From contig NC_056525.1 of NCBI RefSeq assembly GCF_019175285.1, positions 126,762,267 through 126,826,266 on the forward strand: 64,000 bases of DNA, written 5' to 3'. Of the stretch, positions 26,601 to 38,198 are shown piece after piece. The stretch's first letter is position 1. Each line of letters begins with the position of its first letter. The notes beneath the pieces are model-generated. The model saw nothing but the letters and a program-made list of their open reading frames with translations. It was not told the DNA's origin and did not search any database. The DNA is from Sceloporus undulatus. Lineage: Eukaryota > Chordata > Lepidosauria > Squamata > Phrynosomatidae. A program made the translations under genes and the position numbers.

Positions 26601-29600
26601 AAGCCAAGCCAAATCTTGTGACCATGATGACCTTGTAAATTGATATTCTCCACATATACAAATATCAGAATGGGAAAAATTGAGGTTTTCATAAGCTTCT
26701 GAAACATAATCTCATGAGTATGAGTGAAAAGAAATCAATGAATAAAAACATTATTAGGAATGTCAGATCTGTTCTTTGTGATGTTTAGCACCCACCTTTC
26801 TGTGAACTGCACATGCACGTTTTCTGCTGGAAGATCCTGAACTCCACTTAAAGTGATGTAGATTTTCACAAACTTGTCTGACTGATCCCAAGCTATAGTG
26901 ATTAAAAGAAAGCCATATGTTACATACACGAATCCTAAAGGTACTCTCTGGGTGAAGAAAATTGGGGGTTCCTTTCCAATCTACATGCAAGCTATAAAAA
27001 TCCCACCATGGTCACAAATACATTTAAAATCATTTTCAGAAGTATGAAAAGCAATGAACTGCTGAGCAGAATGCAGGGTAGAAACCACACTAATTTCACA
27101 TAACTGCATTTGACTGTCTGAATATGGCAACTATTAATGTATGTCTGAGGGCCAGCCCAGATATCACATAATAAATTAAGGTCTATTTATAGTGATTCCC
27201 AAACTTTGGTCCTCCAGATGTTTTGGACTTCACTTTCCAATATCCCTGGCTGTTGGCCAAGCTGGCTGGGGCTTCTGGGAGCTGAAGTCCAAAACACCTG
27301 GAAAACCAAAGTTTGGGAATCATTGGTCTATTACAACGAGAGTAAGTGCCACACACATGTCTCATGCAGCATCCCCACTTAATCCAATATAACAAACTTG
27401 TTTCTGGGAAAGGAAAGTAGTTCTAGTGTTCACTAAAAGACCTACTCCTGCTCTTGCACCCCACTTCAGTGGTCTTACAAATTTGCTTCCTCTCTCAACC
27501 TTAGATATGATAATTCCTTCATGGTACAACCATAGGAATACCAGTTCTCACCTCCATTTATTCTGGATTTGCAGATAATCATGAACTATTCCTAAACTAT
27601 TTCAACAGCTACTTAAGCTTCAATAGAAGAACCATAAAAATCAATTGAAGTATCAACAGGGTAATGTTAATTCATAATGAGGGCTGTATGAACTTTAAAT
27701 CAAAGTTCTGTATTGATTTCTGCAACCTGACTTACATACAGACTTAAATAAATGTGGTATGTTATTTGTTTAATTTTGCTTTTAAAAGCTATTTTGCTTT
27801 TGCTACTCAGAGAGCCAATGTGGAAGCTCTACTACAGCTACTAGAACTTTTGGTAATTTCACTGGCATCTCAAATATAGGCCTAGTACAGACAGCACGAA
27901 AGCGCCGTGCTGGGGCCAACAGTCGGGCTGGGGAGCGCACAGCAACCGCACACTCCCCAGCCCTACTATGTATGGAGGGTGCCATCTTGGCATGGTGCCG
28001 TCCATATGCAGCACGCAACAATGTCGTCACGTGTGCACGACATCCAAATGGACTGGTGCACGCCTGATGTCACTGCACCACTGGAGGGTGCTTAGGACAC
28101 CCTATTTGTGGTGCGAGGAGCTCCAAAACGGAGCTCCTTCTGGGAGGGTGCCTCGTTCCCACAGCAACTAGATTGCCATAGGAATGAAGCCAGGGACAAA
28201 GAGGCCGAATGGCCCCTTTCTCTTCTGGCTGCGCCTGTCGGGGTGTCCATGGGGCATGAAGCCCCATGGACAACCCCTTTCCAGGCCACAGAGAAGCTTT
28301 CCCACAGCCTGGAAAAGTGCTGGGTTGGAGCTGCAGGGGCTGCCAGTGAGGCTGCCCTGCCTCCAACCCAACAAGAAAAGGGGTGGCTGCGGACCGCCCC
28401 TTTTCTGCTGTCTGTACCCCGCCATACACAATAACCTTGTGAATGACATAGGAATACAATATTTTATTAATAATGGCGCGTTACAGACCGCCCATTTGGG
28501 GCAGCCTGTATCTGGCCCTTTCCCCGCCAGATCGGGGCCTCAGAGCTGCCACAACGGCAGCCTCTCTGGCCCTGATCCGCCGCTTTCCAGGCTGCGGGGA
28601 AGCGGCAAAAAGCCGCTTCCCCGCGGCCTGGAAAGGGGTGTCCTTGGGACTTCAAGCCCCAAGTACACCCGGCGGCGGCAGGGAGGAAGAGAAAGGGGCC
28701 GCTTGGCCCCTTTCTGCTCTTCGTCGCTGGCGCAGCCATGTAAAGGCTGCGACCAGCAACGCAAAGGTGGAAGGAGCTCTGAAATGGAGCTCCTTCTGGG
28801 GCTGCGGAAAGGACGCCCCAGGTGCCCTTGTGCAGCCCCAGTACGTTGCTTCCGCACCACCCCGTTTGGAGGCGGCACGGTCGTGACGTAGCAATGGCAG
28901 CCCCCGTGTGGAACAGGCGCTGCCATTTTGTACAGACCCAGTCCGTACTAGGGTTAGGGGCTTCAGGAAGTGACGCCCCTTCGTAACCCTAATACACTCC
29001 TTCCTAACCCTAATACACACTATAGGCACGTCTGTTACGAGCCAATATTATGGCCTTCTCTTCTGCACACCAATTTTACCTTTTCATAAATTAAGTGTGA
29101 TTCATGGATTTTAAAAAAATGCTAACCATCAGAAGCAGCATTTTCCTTGAAAGGTAACAATAAAATAAGATGTAAGCAATGTATTGGGAACTGATGGCTA
29201 TGACATTCTGCATCAATATAAAGAGCATATGGGAATCTCTCCTACCATAATTATTGATTTTGACTGTGTATCCTGTGAGTGATGGCTTTTCTTCTTCAGA
29301 TGCCTCTGTTTTTGGTTTAACTGGTGGCTGGTTCTTGATTTCTCGCTCTATCTTACTCTTTTCTGCCAGCAAAACATCATGGAGTCTCTTTCGTGATGCC
29401 TTTTTCAAAAGCTCTTTCACCTCTTCCAAATCTTTCTGTAGCTGCATGGAATACAGTGGGCATACAACCTCATTAAATACTGATCTGTTTGTATCATAAA
29501 AAGTACATGTAAATATCAATTTGTGTTTCCCCAATTTACAACACTGCACTTACCTTTCTCCAGAAATAAATAAAAATCTCATCTACAGTGCATACAGGAA

Positions 29601-32600
29601 GAAAGCACCTGTAATCCTGGCACTGCTGGAAGGAGTTTGCCTGCTTAGAAGTTGAACATGGAGGAAGAAACTAGAATCTTTTTTTTTTCCTCCTTGCTTA
29701 GGTGGGGTGGGGCTGAGCAACTGCTGTTTTATTAGCTGGGAGGAAAGGGTTTCTCTAAAACTGCTGGTGAGGTGAGTAAAATTGCTAACTTTGCACCTAC
29801 TTCTGTTGCCAGAACACATCTCTCTAGTCTCCAATGATTCCCTACAGAAGTATGCCACTCATTTATGTCTCAATTTACATTATGAGTCCAGGAACACAAC
29901 CCTGGCATAAACTGTGACTCACCTGTATAAATCATATCAGCAACTGATTCCAGGGCAGTAAAGAACACAAATAAAAATGTATTCAATTTACAGGATATGT
30001 CCAGATGCTAGATTTCATTCAGCTAAGGCGGTCAAGAGAAGAGCTGATAATTTCTCTCTCTGCATTAGGGAGGGCAGCTGGCAACCATACGGCCTTCAAG
30101 CTGGATTGCAAAAGCTTTCAGCAAGTGGGCTCTTGCAAAAGCCACCCGTCCCTCTGTCATGCAGAAATGTAGAACGTCTGGACATTTTAAACTGGTGGCA
30201 GGGGATTCCCATTTTTAAAAGGAAAAAAAATTGGAAAATTCAGAAAAATTGGGGTGGGGGTGTAACGTTAGCACCCTTTACACACTGAAAGTCACTTTGT
30301 TACTTTGGACATGTAAAACACAACATATATAACTTAATTTGGCATAACATTATCTTGTTTTGTATACTAGAAGTACAGTTTATTCAGAAAATAATTACAA
30401 CTTTAATTTTCCCAATCTTGGGTGTGAAAGAAGCAATTTACTGCCCTTATCCAATTTTGTTTCTACAGACTGGCTGCGATCTGGTCCCTATTTATGATGT
30501 CAATGTCATAAGCCATTTCTCATGTGCTTTCAAGTCATTTCTGACTTATGGCAACTCTAAGGTGTATCTAACATGGGGTTTTCTTGGCAAGATTTGTTCA
30601 GAGGAAATTTACCCATGCCTTCCTCTGAGGTTGTGACTCACCCAGTGGATTTTTGTGGCAGAGTGAGGAGTCAAAGGCCTGTTACAGACTGCCAAAATAA
30701 GGCTGCTTCGGGTCTCTTTGGAGGTATGCTATTTAAATGATGCATGGGTCCTAAGAATCCAGAAGCTGCACCAACACTGCACTCCAGTGCTTAGGAATGG
30801 AGTGTGGCTTTGGCGCAACCTCCAGACTCTTAGGACCCATGCATCATTTAAATAGCATACCTCCTAAGAGACCCGAAGCAGCTTTATTTTGGTAGTCTGT
30901 AACAGGCCAAAATCTGGTTTCTTGGAGCTCTAGTCCAATACACAAACCACTACACCATATGGATTAAAGCCAGACTTAAGACACAGCAAACATTTAAAAC
31001 TGAACACCAAGGTTAGGATCATCCAAGCCATCATATTTCCCTTAGCCATGTATGGATGTGTGTGAACTGGATAGTGAAGAAAGCGGACAACCTTTTTGAG
31101 ATCTGGTGCTAGAGAAGAGTGCTGAGGATACCATAGAGGGACAAAAAGTCAGGGGTCCTAGAAAAGATCAAGCTGAAATGCTCTCTGGAAGCCAAGATAA
31201 TTATATTGAGGCTGTCAAACTTCAGTTACATCATGTGAAAGCACAACTCATTAGAAAAGACGATGATGCTAGGAAAGGTGGAGGCAGTAGAAAGAGGGAA
31301 GACCACATACTAGATGGATAGACTCAAGAGATCATGGCCCTGAGCCTGCAAGACCTGAGCAGAGCAGTTGAGGACAGAGGGGCTTGGAGGTGTGGCGGTG
31401 TCTCATTCATGGGGCACCATGAGTCAAAAATTGACTTGAAGATAGCTAACTACAACAGCAGCAGCAGCAGCAGCAGCAAATATTGCAGTTCACATTTAGA
31501 ACCATGCCACCATTGTCATGACCACTAATACCACCCAGAGGCCCATCTGAAAAGCCAAACCAACCAAAGAATTTGTGGAGTAATGGCAAGTAGGGTGCTG
31601 AAGGATGATATGCCCAACCCCTTCCAGCAGTAAGATGTTAGTTGAGAAAGGACACCACAGGAGATATCATTTCCCACAGCCCTGATCTCTAGTGGCTTAG
31701 AAAAACTTTATTTGAGCTTGAAAGATAAGTTTTCATGCAGAGCATGACAGAAGTTCATTATCATATTTATACTGATGATGCAGGATCTTGGCATATGTGT
31801 TCAAATTGTGCAAAGCAACAATGTTACTGCTTAATCAGCAATGCATTATAAGCAGAGACAGATTTGCACATCGCAACAAACCAGATGTCAGCAAACCGCA
31901 CCAGCTATTGAGCCATATGAATGCACAAAATTATAATGCAAATACTGTTTCAATGCAGATGGTTGCATGCTCCTTTCAAAGAGAGCAGTGGGGAAACTCT
32001 GGCCCTTCGGATATTTTGGACTTCAACTCCCAGAGTGCCAGACCACACAGCCAATAGTAAAAGACTGTGTTACCTGTAGTCCAAAGCATCTGTTCTGGAT
32101 GAGAATTCATTACCACGTGACCCACAAAAGTGATTAAAGCCCCTTTTCTCAAAGTGATGCTTTTTATTTAAAGGAGAATCCAGAAAAGCACCACGCTGCT
32201 AAAGGCTGTTTTGTTTGCAAACAAATGCAGTTTGATGGGTCAAAAACAAACATGCACTGAAAGAGTAAAAATCTGCACCTCTTTCTTGTCTTGATGACGT
32301 AATATATATTAAGCCAGTCATGCCTTATTATTAAATCTTAGAGGTGACATCCCCAAAGAGAACCTCAGAATCGACATGCGGCTGCAGCCTATTCTCTAAA
32401 CAGCTTTTTTAATAAACGAAACCAAACTATTTCTTTCTACACTCCTCAAAAACAAGACTGCCATATTGGTATTTTAGAACTAAATTCATAGGGACCAATT
32501 AGTGTTTGCAATGGCACATAAAACATATCCAGAGTAGCCGTGCTAGCCATATAGCAAGGTACAACAACGTCACAGTGATACCTTCATTGGGCCAACCAAA

Positions 32601-34201
32601 ATACACAATATACATGTTGCTAGTTTTCAAAGCTCCATTGGCTGCTTCATCAGGCAAGGTGTTAAAACCAGACAGGAGTTTGGGGGGGGGGGGCTTATGG
32701 CAATGTTAGTCTCAAGCCTGAATTTTGTCAAGATGTGGCTGTTCTCAGTTCAGATGGTTCTGGAAGGAAATCCATGCAGACGGGCCTCTTCTCCTCCTGG
32801 CCTTGTAGGTACTCCAAGAAACAAATAATGTTTAAGTTCCACTACTAAGACAAAAAAAGAACGCTTCTCTCGAGATGCAAGTTGCCTCCATCCTTGATGA
32901 AGCTACAAGTTCCCTTGTTAGGCAGAGAGCACTGGATTTCTAATGAAGCCTTCCATGTTCTTGCATGAGGAAACATTTATTACGTGCTCTTTTGGTAAAA
33001 CATGTGAAATTTACTTTTGTTGGAGGTATCGTCAATAATTTATTTTGGTCACTGTTGGAGGTAGAAACCTCAAATAGCCAAGTCCCATTCCATTGGCCCT
33101 CTCTTTAGGTTTCCCCCGATGCAGCTAAAATGAGTTATCTTACATCCACAAAACATATTCAGAGATAGCTGTGTTGGCCATGTAGCAAAGTACAATAGAA
33201 CACATAGGCCTGTTACAGACAGCCAAAATAAAGCTGCTTTGAGTCACTTTGGAGGTATGGTGTTTCAATGATACATGCATCCTAAGAGTCCAGAAGCCGC
33301 ACCAAAGCCATGCTCCAGTCCTAAGGACTAGAGTGCAGCTCTGGTGCAGTTTCCAGACTCTTAGGACACATGCATCATTGAAACACCATACCTCCAAAGT
33401 GACTCAAAGCAGCTTTATTTTGGCTGTCTGTATAGGGCCCATAGTTTTAGAGTTAGCATTAATGGCACATAGAGCTACTACTGCTCAGTATCCATATGAA
33501 AACTGAGGTCTCCAAAAATGTTCCCCCTCTGCACTTATTAGACTTGTCCCCCACATTCACCTTTGGTCGGGGGCAGAGGACCCCCACGAATGTGGGGAAA
33601 CCGCAAATAACAAAAGCACCAGGTTTTTAACCTGAGAGGACGCCTCTCTAGGAATCTCTAGGTCCTCCAGTGCAACTCTGTGGTCAATATCTGCCAGACA
33701 ATGGCCATAGAGCTGCACTGGGGAGCTACAAATGCCTAGTGGGCTGTTCTCTCTAGGAATCTCTAGGCCCTTCAGCGCCACTTTTGGTTAAGGTTGACCA
33801 TAGAGTTCCACTGGAGGACCCAGAGATTCCTAGAGAGCCCTCCACTAGGCAATTGTAGCTCCTCCAGCGCAACTCTATGGTCAATGTCTGGCCGAGGCTG
33901 TTGATCACAGAGTTGCACTGGCGGAGGACCTGGAGATTCCTAGAGAGAACATATTAAAACCCATGAAAGGGGCGTCGAACTGGGTTGTTCCTGCAGCCCT
34001 GGAGGCTACCAAACCCAACTTCCTCTTCCGTTGATGGCAGAAGCCCGGTTTCCCACCTGGCCTTATTCACCCCACAAAGGCCTCTCAGATAAAGACAGTC
34101 GCCATAGCCCTCTCCTCTCCTCAACCCTCCGCCTCCCACGGGCCACGCATGCGCACTGAGGCTCCCGGGGGCCCAACCGCCCCTCTCCTCACCTCCTCCA
34201 T
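23539..34201 (-). CDS. CACYBP: Calcyclin-binding protein (Siah-interacting protein)
   Basis: This is an adaptor that in mammals links Siah1 and Skp1 in a ubiquitin ligase for beta-catenin and binds S100 proteins. It is cytoplasmic and nuclear. Six coding exons, all GT-AG: 34193-34201 (Met-Glu-Glu), 29246-29441, 26796-26892, 25636-25735, 24670-24764 and 23539-23698. Together they give 657 bases, 218 residues and TGA, with every phase consistent (human 228 residues). Residues 4-50 are the charged helical N-terminus ([20 protein letters not shown]). About 58-150 is the CS (p23-like) domain ([27 protein letters not shown]). About 167-218 is the SGS domain ([31 protein letters not shown]). The gene is intact. 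The lizard start is MEELQKD rather than MASEELQKD. The Gly of mammalian NYGWDQ is Ala across the exon 2/3 junction. Introns are loaded with MITEs. Confidence 0.96.
23790..24230. mobile_element. TIR DNA transposon, diverged
   Basis: It shares blocks such as 'gaggaactagagattcctag' and 'ttcgcaggggatacattcc' with the 19853 and 33538 elements. The ends are not sharply defined. It lies in CACYBP intron 5. Confidence 0.4.
24670..24764 (-). CDS. CACYBP: CACYBP exon 5
   Basis: Encodes [20 protein letters not shown] and then QVEKETKEK. Ends two bases into a Glu codon completed by exon 6. Confidence 0.95.
25636..25735 (-). CDS. CACYBP: CACYBP exon 4
   Basis: Completes an Arg codon, then 33 codons of the CS domain ([20 protein letters not shown]). 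Donor GTTGGT is weak but in the expected place. Confidence 0.95.
26200..26345. mobile_element. DNA transposon end
   Basis: 'tacagtcacccctcc' followed by 'gcaggggatccattctgg' matches the inverted terminus of the elements at 42415-42612 and 62638-62835. Only one end is evident. Confidence 0.5.
26796..26892 (-). CDS. CACYBP: CACYBP exon 3
   Basis: Encodes [20 protein letters not shown] and then [11 protein letters not shown] of the CS domain. The first two bases complete the Ala codon begun in exon 2. Confidence 0.96.
27189..27330. mobile_element. hAT MITE with 8-bp target duplication
   Basis: The ends 'agtgattcccaaactttgg' and 'ccaaagtttgggaatcatt' are inverted repeats. They are flanked by GTCTATTT on the left and GTCTATTA on the right, a near-perfect 8-bp duplication. 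It lies in CACYBP intron 2. Confidence 0.75.
27879..28423. mobile_element. GC-rich Harbinger-like MITE with ATA duplication
   Basis: The left end GGCCTAGTACAGACAGC pairs with the right end GCTGTCTGTACCCCGCC. ATA flanks it at 27876-27878 and 28424-28426. The 545-bp body is GC-rich and has long open frames on both strands that are composition artefacts. Confidence 0.65.
28475..29043. mobile_element. GC-rich Harbinger-like MITE with AAT duplication
   Basis: The left end GGCGCGTTACAGACCGCC pairs with the right end GGCACGTCTGTTACGAGCC. AAT flanks it at 28472-28474 and 29044-29046. The body is CpG-rich and contains several 'aaccctaa' motifs near its right side. It sits 52 bases from the 27879 element, suggesting a preferred site or linked insertion. 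Confidence 0.7.
29246..29441 (-). CDS. CACYBP: CACYBP exon 2
   Basis: 65 codons plus one base. Encodes the helical N-terminus ([20 protein letters not shown]), a Glu/Lys/Pro linker and the start of the CS domain ([10 protein letters not shown]). Confidence 0.96.
30520..30965 (-). mobile_element. tRNA-derived SINE split by a MITE
   Basis: 30520-30675 reads 'gctttcaagtcatttctgac' to 'gtggatttttgtggcagag'. After the 30676-30908 MITE the SINE resumes with 'aatctggtttcttggagctc' and 'aaaccactacaccat'. It is a clean nested insertion. Confidence 0.75.
30676..30908. mobile_element. Harbinger-like MITE with AAA duplication
   Basis: It begins GGCCTGTTACAGACTGCC and ends in its inverse, with AAA on both sides. 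The body is almost wholly self-complementary, including paired 'atgctatttaaatgatgc' blocks. Confidence 0.8.
31010..31450 (+). mobile_element. BovB (RTE) LINE 3' coding fragment
   Basis: Sense copy. Pieces read like the BovB C-terminus: [17 protein letters not shown] and 'tagtgaagaaagcggacaa'. Frames are interrupted, as expected for a dead LINE. It is followed by a short (AGC)n tract at about 31456-31478. Confidence 0.75.
32517..32695. repeat. Interspersed repeat, family not named
   Basis: 'agtagccgtgctagccatat', 'ccttcattgggccaaccaa' and 'ggctgcttcatcaggcaagg' form a recognisable vertebrate interspersed repeat. A second fragment ('agctgtgttggccatgtag') lies at 33160-33206 beside a MITE. Confidence 0.45.
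33207..33440. mobile_element. Harbinger-like MITE with ATA duplication
   Basis: It begins GGCCTGTTACAGACAGCC, its right end is slightly changed, and ATA flanks it on both sides. The body is a near-perfect inverted repeat with paired 'atggtgtttcaatgat' blocks, closest to the 57610 copy. Confidence 0.75.
33538..33955. mobile_element. TIR DNA transposon
   Basis: Starts 'acttgtcccccacattcac' and holds repeated 'ctctaggaatctctaggtcc' and 'gttgcactggcggaggacc' blocks in both orientations. Same family as 19853-20222. Lies in CACYBP intron 1. Confidence 0.5.
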
Positions 34202-34520
34202 TATGAGGGCTGATATTAGATCCTAGGAGCAGCAGAGTGGCGCGAGGCGGTGGGCGGGGCCTGGAGAGGGTTCCTGCCTGCTGCTGCTGCCTGGTGGGAG
34301 GAGCATGCCCAGGCCCCGCCCCTTGAGCTGTCCTCGCTGGGCTTTGCTCCTCTCTCTCCCTTCCCCGCCGCCTCCGTCACTATCGCCCTCCGCTCCTAGC
34401 CAATAGGGAGCTGCGCTCTTTCAGGAAGCTTCAGAGATACGTAATGGAAGAGGCGCCTCTCGTCTGGGCAACTTCCGGGTGCGCTTTCCGAGTGGAGAGG
34501 CCCACACAGGCCGCAGCGCC
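34030..34520. promoter_or_regulatory. CACYBP promoter / CpG-rich region
   Basis: GC- and CpG-rich sequence surrounds the three-codon first exon. Upstream of it (higher coordinates) are GC boxes ('gggcggggcc', 'ccccgcccc') and a CCAAT-type motif near 34400. Promoter function is inferred from position and composition. Confidence 0.6.
34193..34201 (-). CDS. CACYBP: CACYBP exon 1 (start codon)
   Basis: ATG GAG GAG followed by GTGAGG. The first exon is only three codons long. It joins exon 2 in phase 0 to give [12 protein letters not shown], matching the conserved ...[11 protein letters not shown] of mammals, which fixes the start. Confidence 0.85.
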
Positions 34521-34812
34521 GCGGATTCCTTCCGGGTTCAAGGGTCGCGGCAGTTTTTTTTAAAAGCTTTCCTTTTAAGCAGGCAGTTCTCAAAGCTTTT
34601 AAAGACAGATAATCCGGAGTCACGTGACTCTGCGAAAGAACGGCGGGGTCTTGATCACAAACGCATAGATTTATGGGAAGGGAATAAAAAACTTTATTGC
34701 AGCCAGTGTCTTTGTTTATTTATTCCCAGGATTCCTATGCCACTTTTCTCCTGCATGGGATGCAAGCCATACAGACCCAGCAGGGGCTAGGAATCTCAAA
34801 ACCCTAGAATGG

Positions 34813-35295
34813 CTACACACACACACACACACAGTGTAGATACACACACACTCATACATACATAAACATACAGTGTCTATAAATATATATATCACACACA
34901 CACACAAAATCTATATATACATACTTACAGTGTATACACACACACATACATTGTATATATACACACATATGCATATACAATGTGTATGTTTGTATATGTT
35001 TATATATAAATACACACACACACATATATATATATAAACACACAGAGACATATACATAACACACAGTGTATATGTATATATATATATACATATACACACA
35101 CACAAACATCTATATATACATACAGTGTATATATACACACGCACACACACATATATATATATACACACACATATATGCATATATATACAATGTGTATGTT
35201 TATATATGTATGTTTATAAATACACACACATATATATATATATATATATACACATGCACATACATACATACATACATACAGTGTGTGTATAAATA
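34813..35295. repeat. Compound CA/TA microsatellite
   Basis: Alternating (CA)n, (TA)n and 'catacatacatacata' tracts for nearly 500 bases. Open frames on both strands here are purely repeat-derived. Confidence 0.95.
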
Positions 35296-35299
35296 AGGA

Positions 35300-35588
35300 G
35301 AGGTTGCATACCTGTAACAGTATTTCTTCGAGTGGTCATCTGTGAATTCATACAAATAGGTTGTACTGCGCCTGCGCAGTGCTGCTCGGAAAACTTCTAG
35401 AATCACTGGGCAAAGTTTACTTTGCAACTTTTTGGCGGTAGCTCTGCCCATCCCTTATAAGCCCCTTGTGTTCCCGCTCTTTCCCCAGTTCTTTCTTTCC
35501 GCTGCATTAGCTGCTTTGGGAACTTCACTTCTGCTTTTCTTGCTTGTTCACTGGAGCCATTTCAAACCGGCTTCAGGACGGGATACGG
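35300..35588 (+). mobile_element. DIRS-like terminal fragment (fossil)
   Basis: 'gtatttcttcgagtggtc' and 'actgcgcctgcgcagtgctg' match the inverted fragment at 7667-7760. A promoter-like 'cttataagccccttgtg' follows. The family is tentative. It appears broken and abuts an L2. Confidence 0.35.
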
Positions 35589-35589
35589 A

Positions 35590-36949
35590 GTTGAGACGGC
35601 CATGGTTGCCTTAGTCAGTGACCTCCGTCTGGGCATGGACAGGGGAAGTGTGAACCTGTTAGTGCTCTTGGACATCTCAGCAGCTTTTGATACCATTGAC
35701 CATGGTATCCTTCTGGAACGCCTGAGGGAGTTAGGCATTGGGGGCACTGTGCTCCAGTGGTGCGGATCCTACCTCTTGGGTAGATTCCAGATGGTGAAGC
35801 TGGGGGGCAGCTGCTCTGCTAAAAGAGAGCTGACATCTGGTGTCCCTCAGGATGCCATCCTGTCCCCCACACTGTTTAACATTTACATGAACACACTGGG
35901 AGAGATGACACGGTGTTATCAGTACACTGATGACACCCAAGTATACTTCTCTGTGTCTCTGTCTGATGCAGCGACTAGGGATGCCATCTCTCCTCTGGAT
36001 GCCTGCCTTGGGTCAGTAATGAGCTGGATGAGGGAAAACAAACTCAAATTGAATCCAGGGGAAATGGATGTACTAGAGATATGTTCGTCAAGTCCAGGGA
36101 CGAAGATATGTCAACCTGTCCTAGACGGGGTCACACTTCCCCTAAAGGATGAAGTACACAGTTTGGGGGTACTTCTGGATCATCTCTACAGTTATCATCT
36201 CAGGTAGATGCCTAGTGCCTGGTATGAACTTCAGTTGATATGCCAACTGCATTCCTACCTGGATTCGAAAGGACCTTGAAGCAGTAGTACTTGCACTGGT
36301 AATCTCTCATCTTGATTTCTGTAATGCGCTCTACATGGGGCTACCTCTACCAAGTTCAGAAGCTTCAGTTGGTGCAAAATGTGGCAGCCAGATTGGCCAT
36401 AGGAGCACCTTAGGTCTGATCATATTACACCTGTACTAAAATCTCTTCACTGGCTACCAATTAGCATCCAGGTGCAGTACGAAGTGTTGGTTATTACCAT
36501 TAAAGCCCTACATGGCTTGGGCCTGAGTTACTTGAAGGAACGCCTCTCCCTACATAATCCGCCCCGCACTCTCAGAACATCTGGGAAGAATCTATTGGTT
36601 ATCCAAATACCAGATTGATATCAACTTCCCACCAAGCATTTACTGTCATGGCCCCTAAACTGTGGAATAGCCTACCAGAAGAGATCCGACTTATTACTGT
36701 ACTACCTTAGAAGCCTTTAGGAAAGCAATTAAGATGGATCTCTTCCGGCAGGCTTACACCCCAGATCTTCTGTAAATAAACATAAAGGGACATCCCACTA
36801 AGAGAATGTTAAATGGACTAGATGATGATATACTGATTTTAATGTGATGTCATGATTTTATGCTGTATTTTATACGAAATTGTATTTTTATTGTTATAAT
36901 TGTCAGCCCGCCTTGATCCATAGGGAGAGGCAGGAAATACAAATAAACT

Positions 36950-36982
<33 letters not shown>

Positions 36983-36990
36983 ATTATTTC
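35590..36990 (+). mobile_element. L2-type LINE with reverse transcriptase
   Basis: The frame 35602-36207 (201 codons) encodes the palm of an L2 reverse transcriptase: LLDISAAFDTIDHGILL (motif A), GVPQDAILSPTLFNIYMN (motif B) and YTDDTQVY (catalytic motif C, usually YADD). The C-terminal region at 36230-36600 is out of frame, with KSLHWLP still legible. The 3' UTR ends in (ATT)n at about 36951-36990. It is 5'-truncated and dead. Confidence 0.8.
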
Positions 36991-37077
36991 ACTGGCCACT
37001 TCATCCATTTCTGTCTGTGCCTAGCCAGGAATTTCACCCCAAAATACCCGACATTGCAGCAAAAAGTCAGCCTTATA

Positions 37078-37325
37078 AGCTTCAAATCTTGGCTCCAAAG
37101 CACAGTGGATAAATGCCTGTACTGCAGCCACTCACTCACAAACCATAAAGTTGCGAGTTCAACACCAGCGAAGGGCTCAAGCTCGACTCAGGCTTGCATC
37201 CATCCGAGGAGGTCGCTAAAATGAGTACCCAGATTGTTGGGCGCAATTAGCTTACACTTTGTAAAATGCTTAGGGAGTGCTTAAGTGCACTGATAAGCGG
37301 TACAGAAATCTACTTGCTATTGCTA
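37078..37325 (+). mobile_element. Sauria-type SINE
   Basis: 'ctgtactgcagccactcact', 'gttgcgagttcaacaccagc' (tRNA-like B box), 'aaaatgagtacccagattg' and the tail 'tgataagcggtacagaaatc' identify the squamate Sauria SINE, which shares its tail with BovB. Confidence 0.8.
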
Positions 37326-38198
37326 ATATGCAAAAGCATCCAAGGAAGCAGGTTCTAATGCATGGAGCCTCAATTTAGAAGTACCATAAGACTCTTCCTC
37401 CCCCCCCCCCTTTTATGCATGCTCTATTGGATTCTGTGCAGGTGTTTTAGTGCTTTCTCCCTCAAGCAAGTGTTGGCTGAAACATAAATTCAGGTGAAAG
37501 TTAGAAAAGGGAGTTTAATCTGCTCTTAACTGTATAGGAACAACGTATGTATTTTGTTGAACCATGTACCAGTCTTGTAACTGTTCGGTAACTGGAAAAC
37601 AATTCCATGGGCCCATCCTTTACCACACTGGAGCAACTGTCTCCCATTTTAGTGGCAATTTAATCATTTGAGGATGCACATCCACAGTCCAGTCTAATCC
37701 ACTTTGTTTTTTGTGGCCTGGTCAACATGTGGGAGTTAACTAACAGAACAAATGGGTTTTGACTTGCTAGCATGGATCACTGCTTCCCACTACCATCACC
37801 ATTGGACTGATAATTTTGTCATCTGAAAATGGAAGTCTCCTATCTCTGTCTTTTGACAGGACAATACATGAAAACTTTCCCACAAACTATAGGGAAGGAA
37901 GACTTTCTCATAGCTGATTGGTCGTCGGCACTTATGGACACAAAACCAAATTGAAACCATTTCTAACTATTGCCAGATTTTGTATGAACAGTGCCATTTT
38001 TAAAAAACTGTCAGTGCTGGGTTAGTAGCAAAATTACTGTCCAGTGTTGTTTCCCTATTACAAATGGTTCTGTGGTGCAGCTGGAGGTTAATCAGAAAGA
38101 GCACATGACAATAGACAATAGAGGCCAGTGTTACGTACTTAATAAGTGAGGCCAAATTTCAACTAGCTGTAACTGAGCCATTCCTCAGGCTTAAGTAC

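Noticed and set aside
28184-28891. A 235-codon open frame and several overlapping long frames
   Set aside because: They lie across two CpG-rich MITEs and the gap between them, occur on both strands, and look like composition artefacts with no domain.
28940-29020. Telomere-like 'aaccctaa' motifs
   Set aside because: They are spaced, few and also present in the related element end at 58192, so they belong to the MITE family rather than to an interstitial telomere.
34813-35296. Many 75-90 codon frames rich in Tyr, Ile, Val and Cys
   Set aside because: They are translations of a CA/TA microsatellite.
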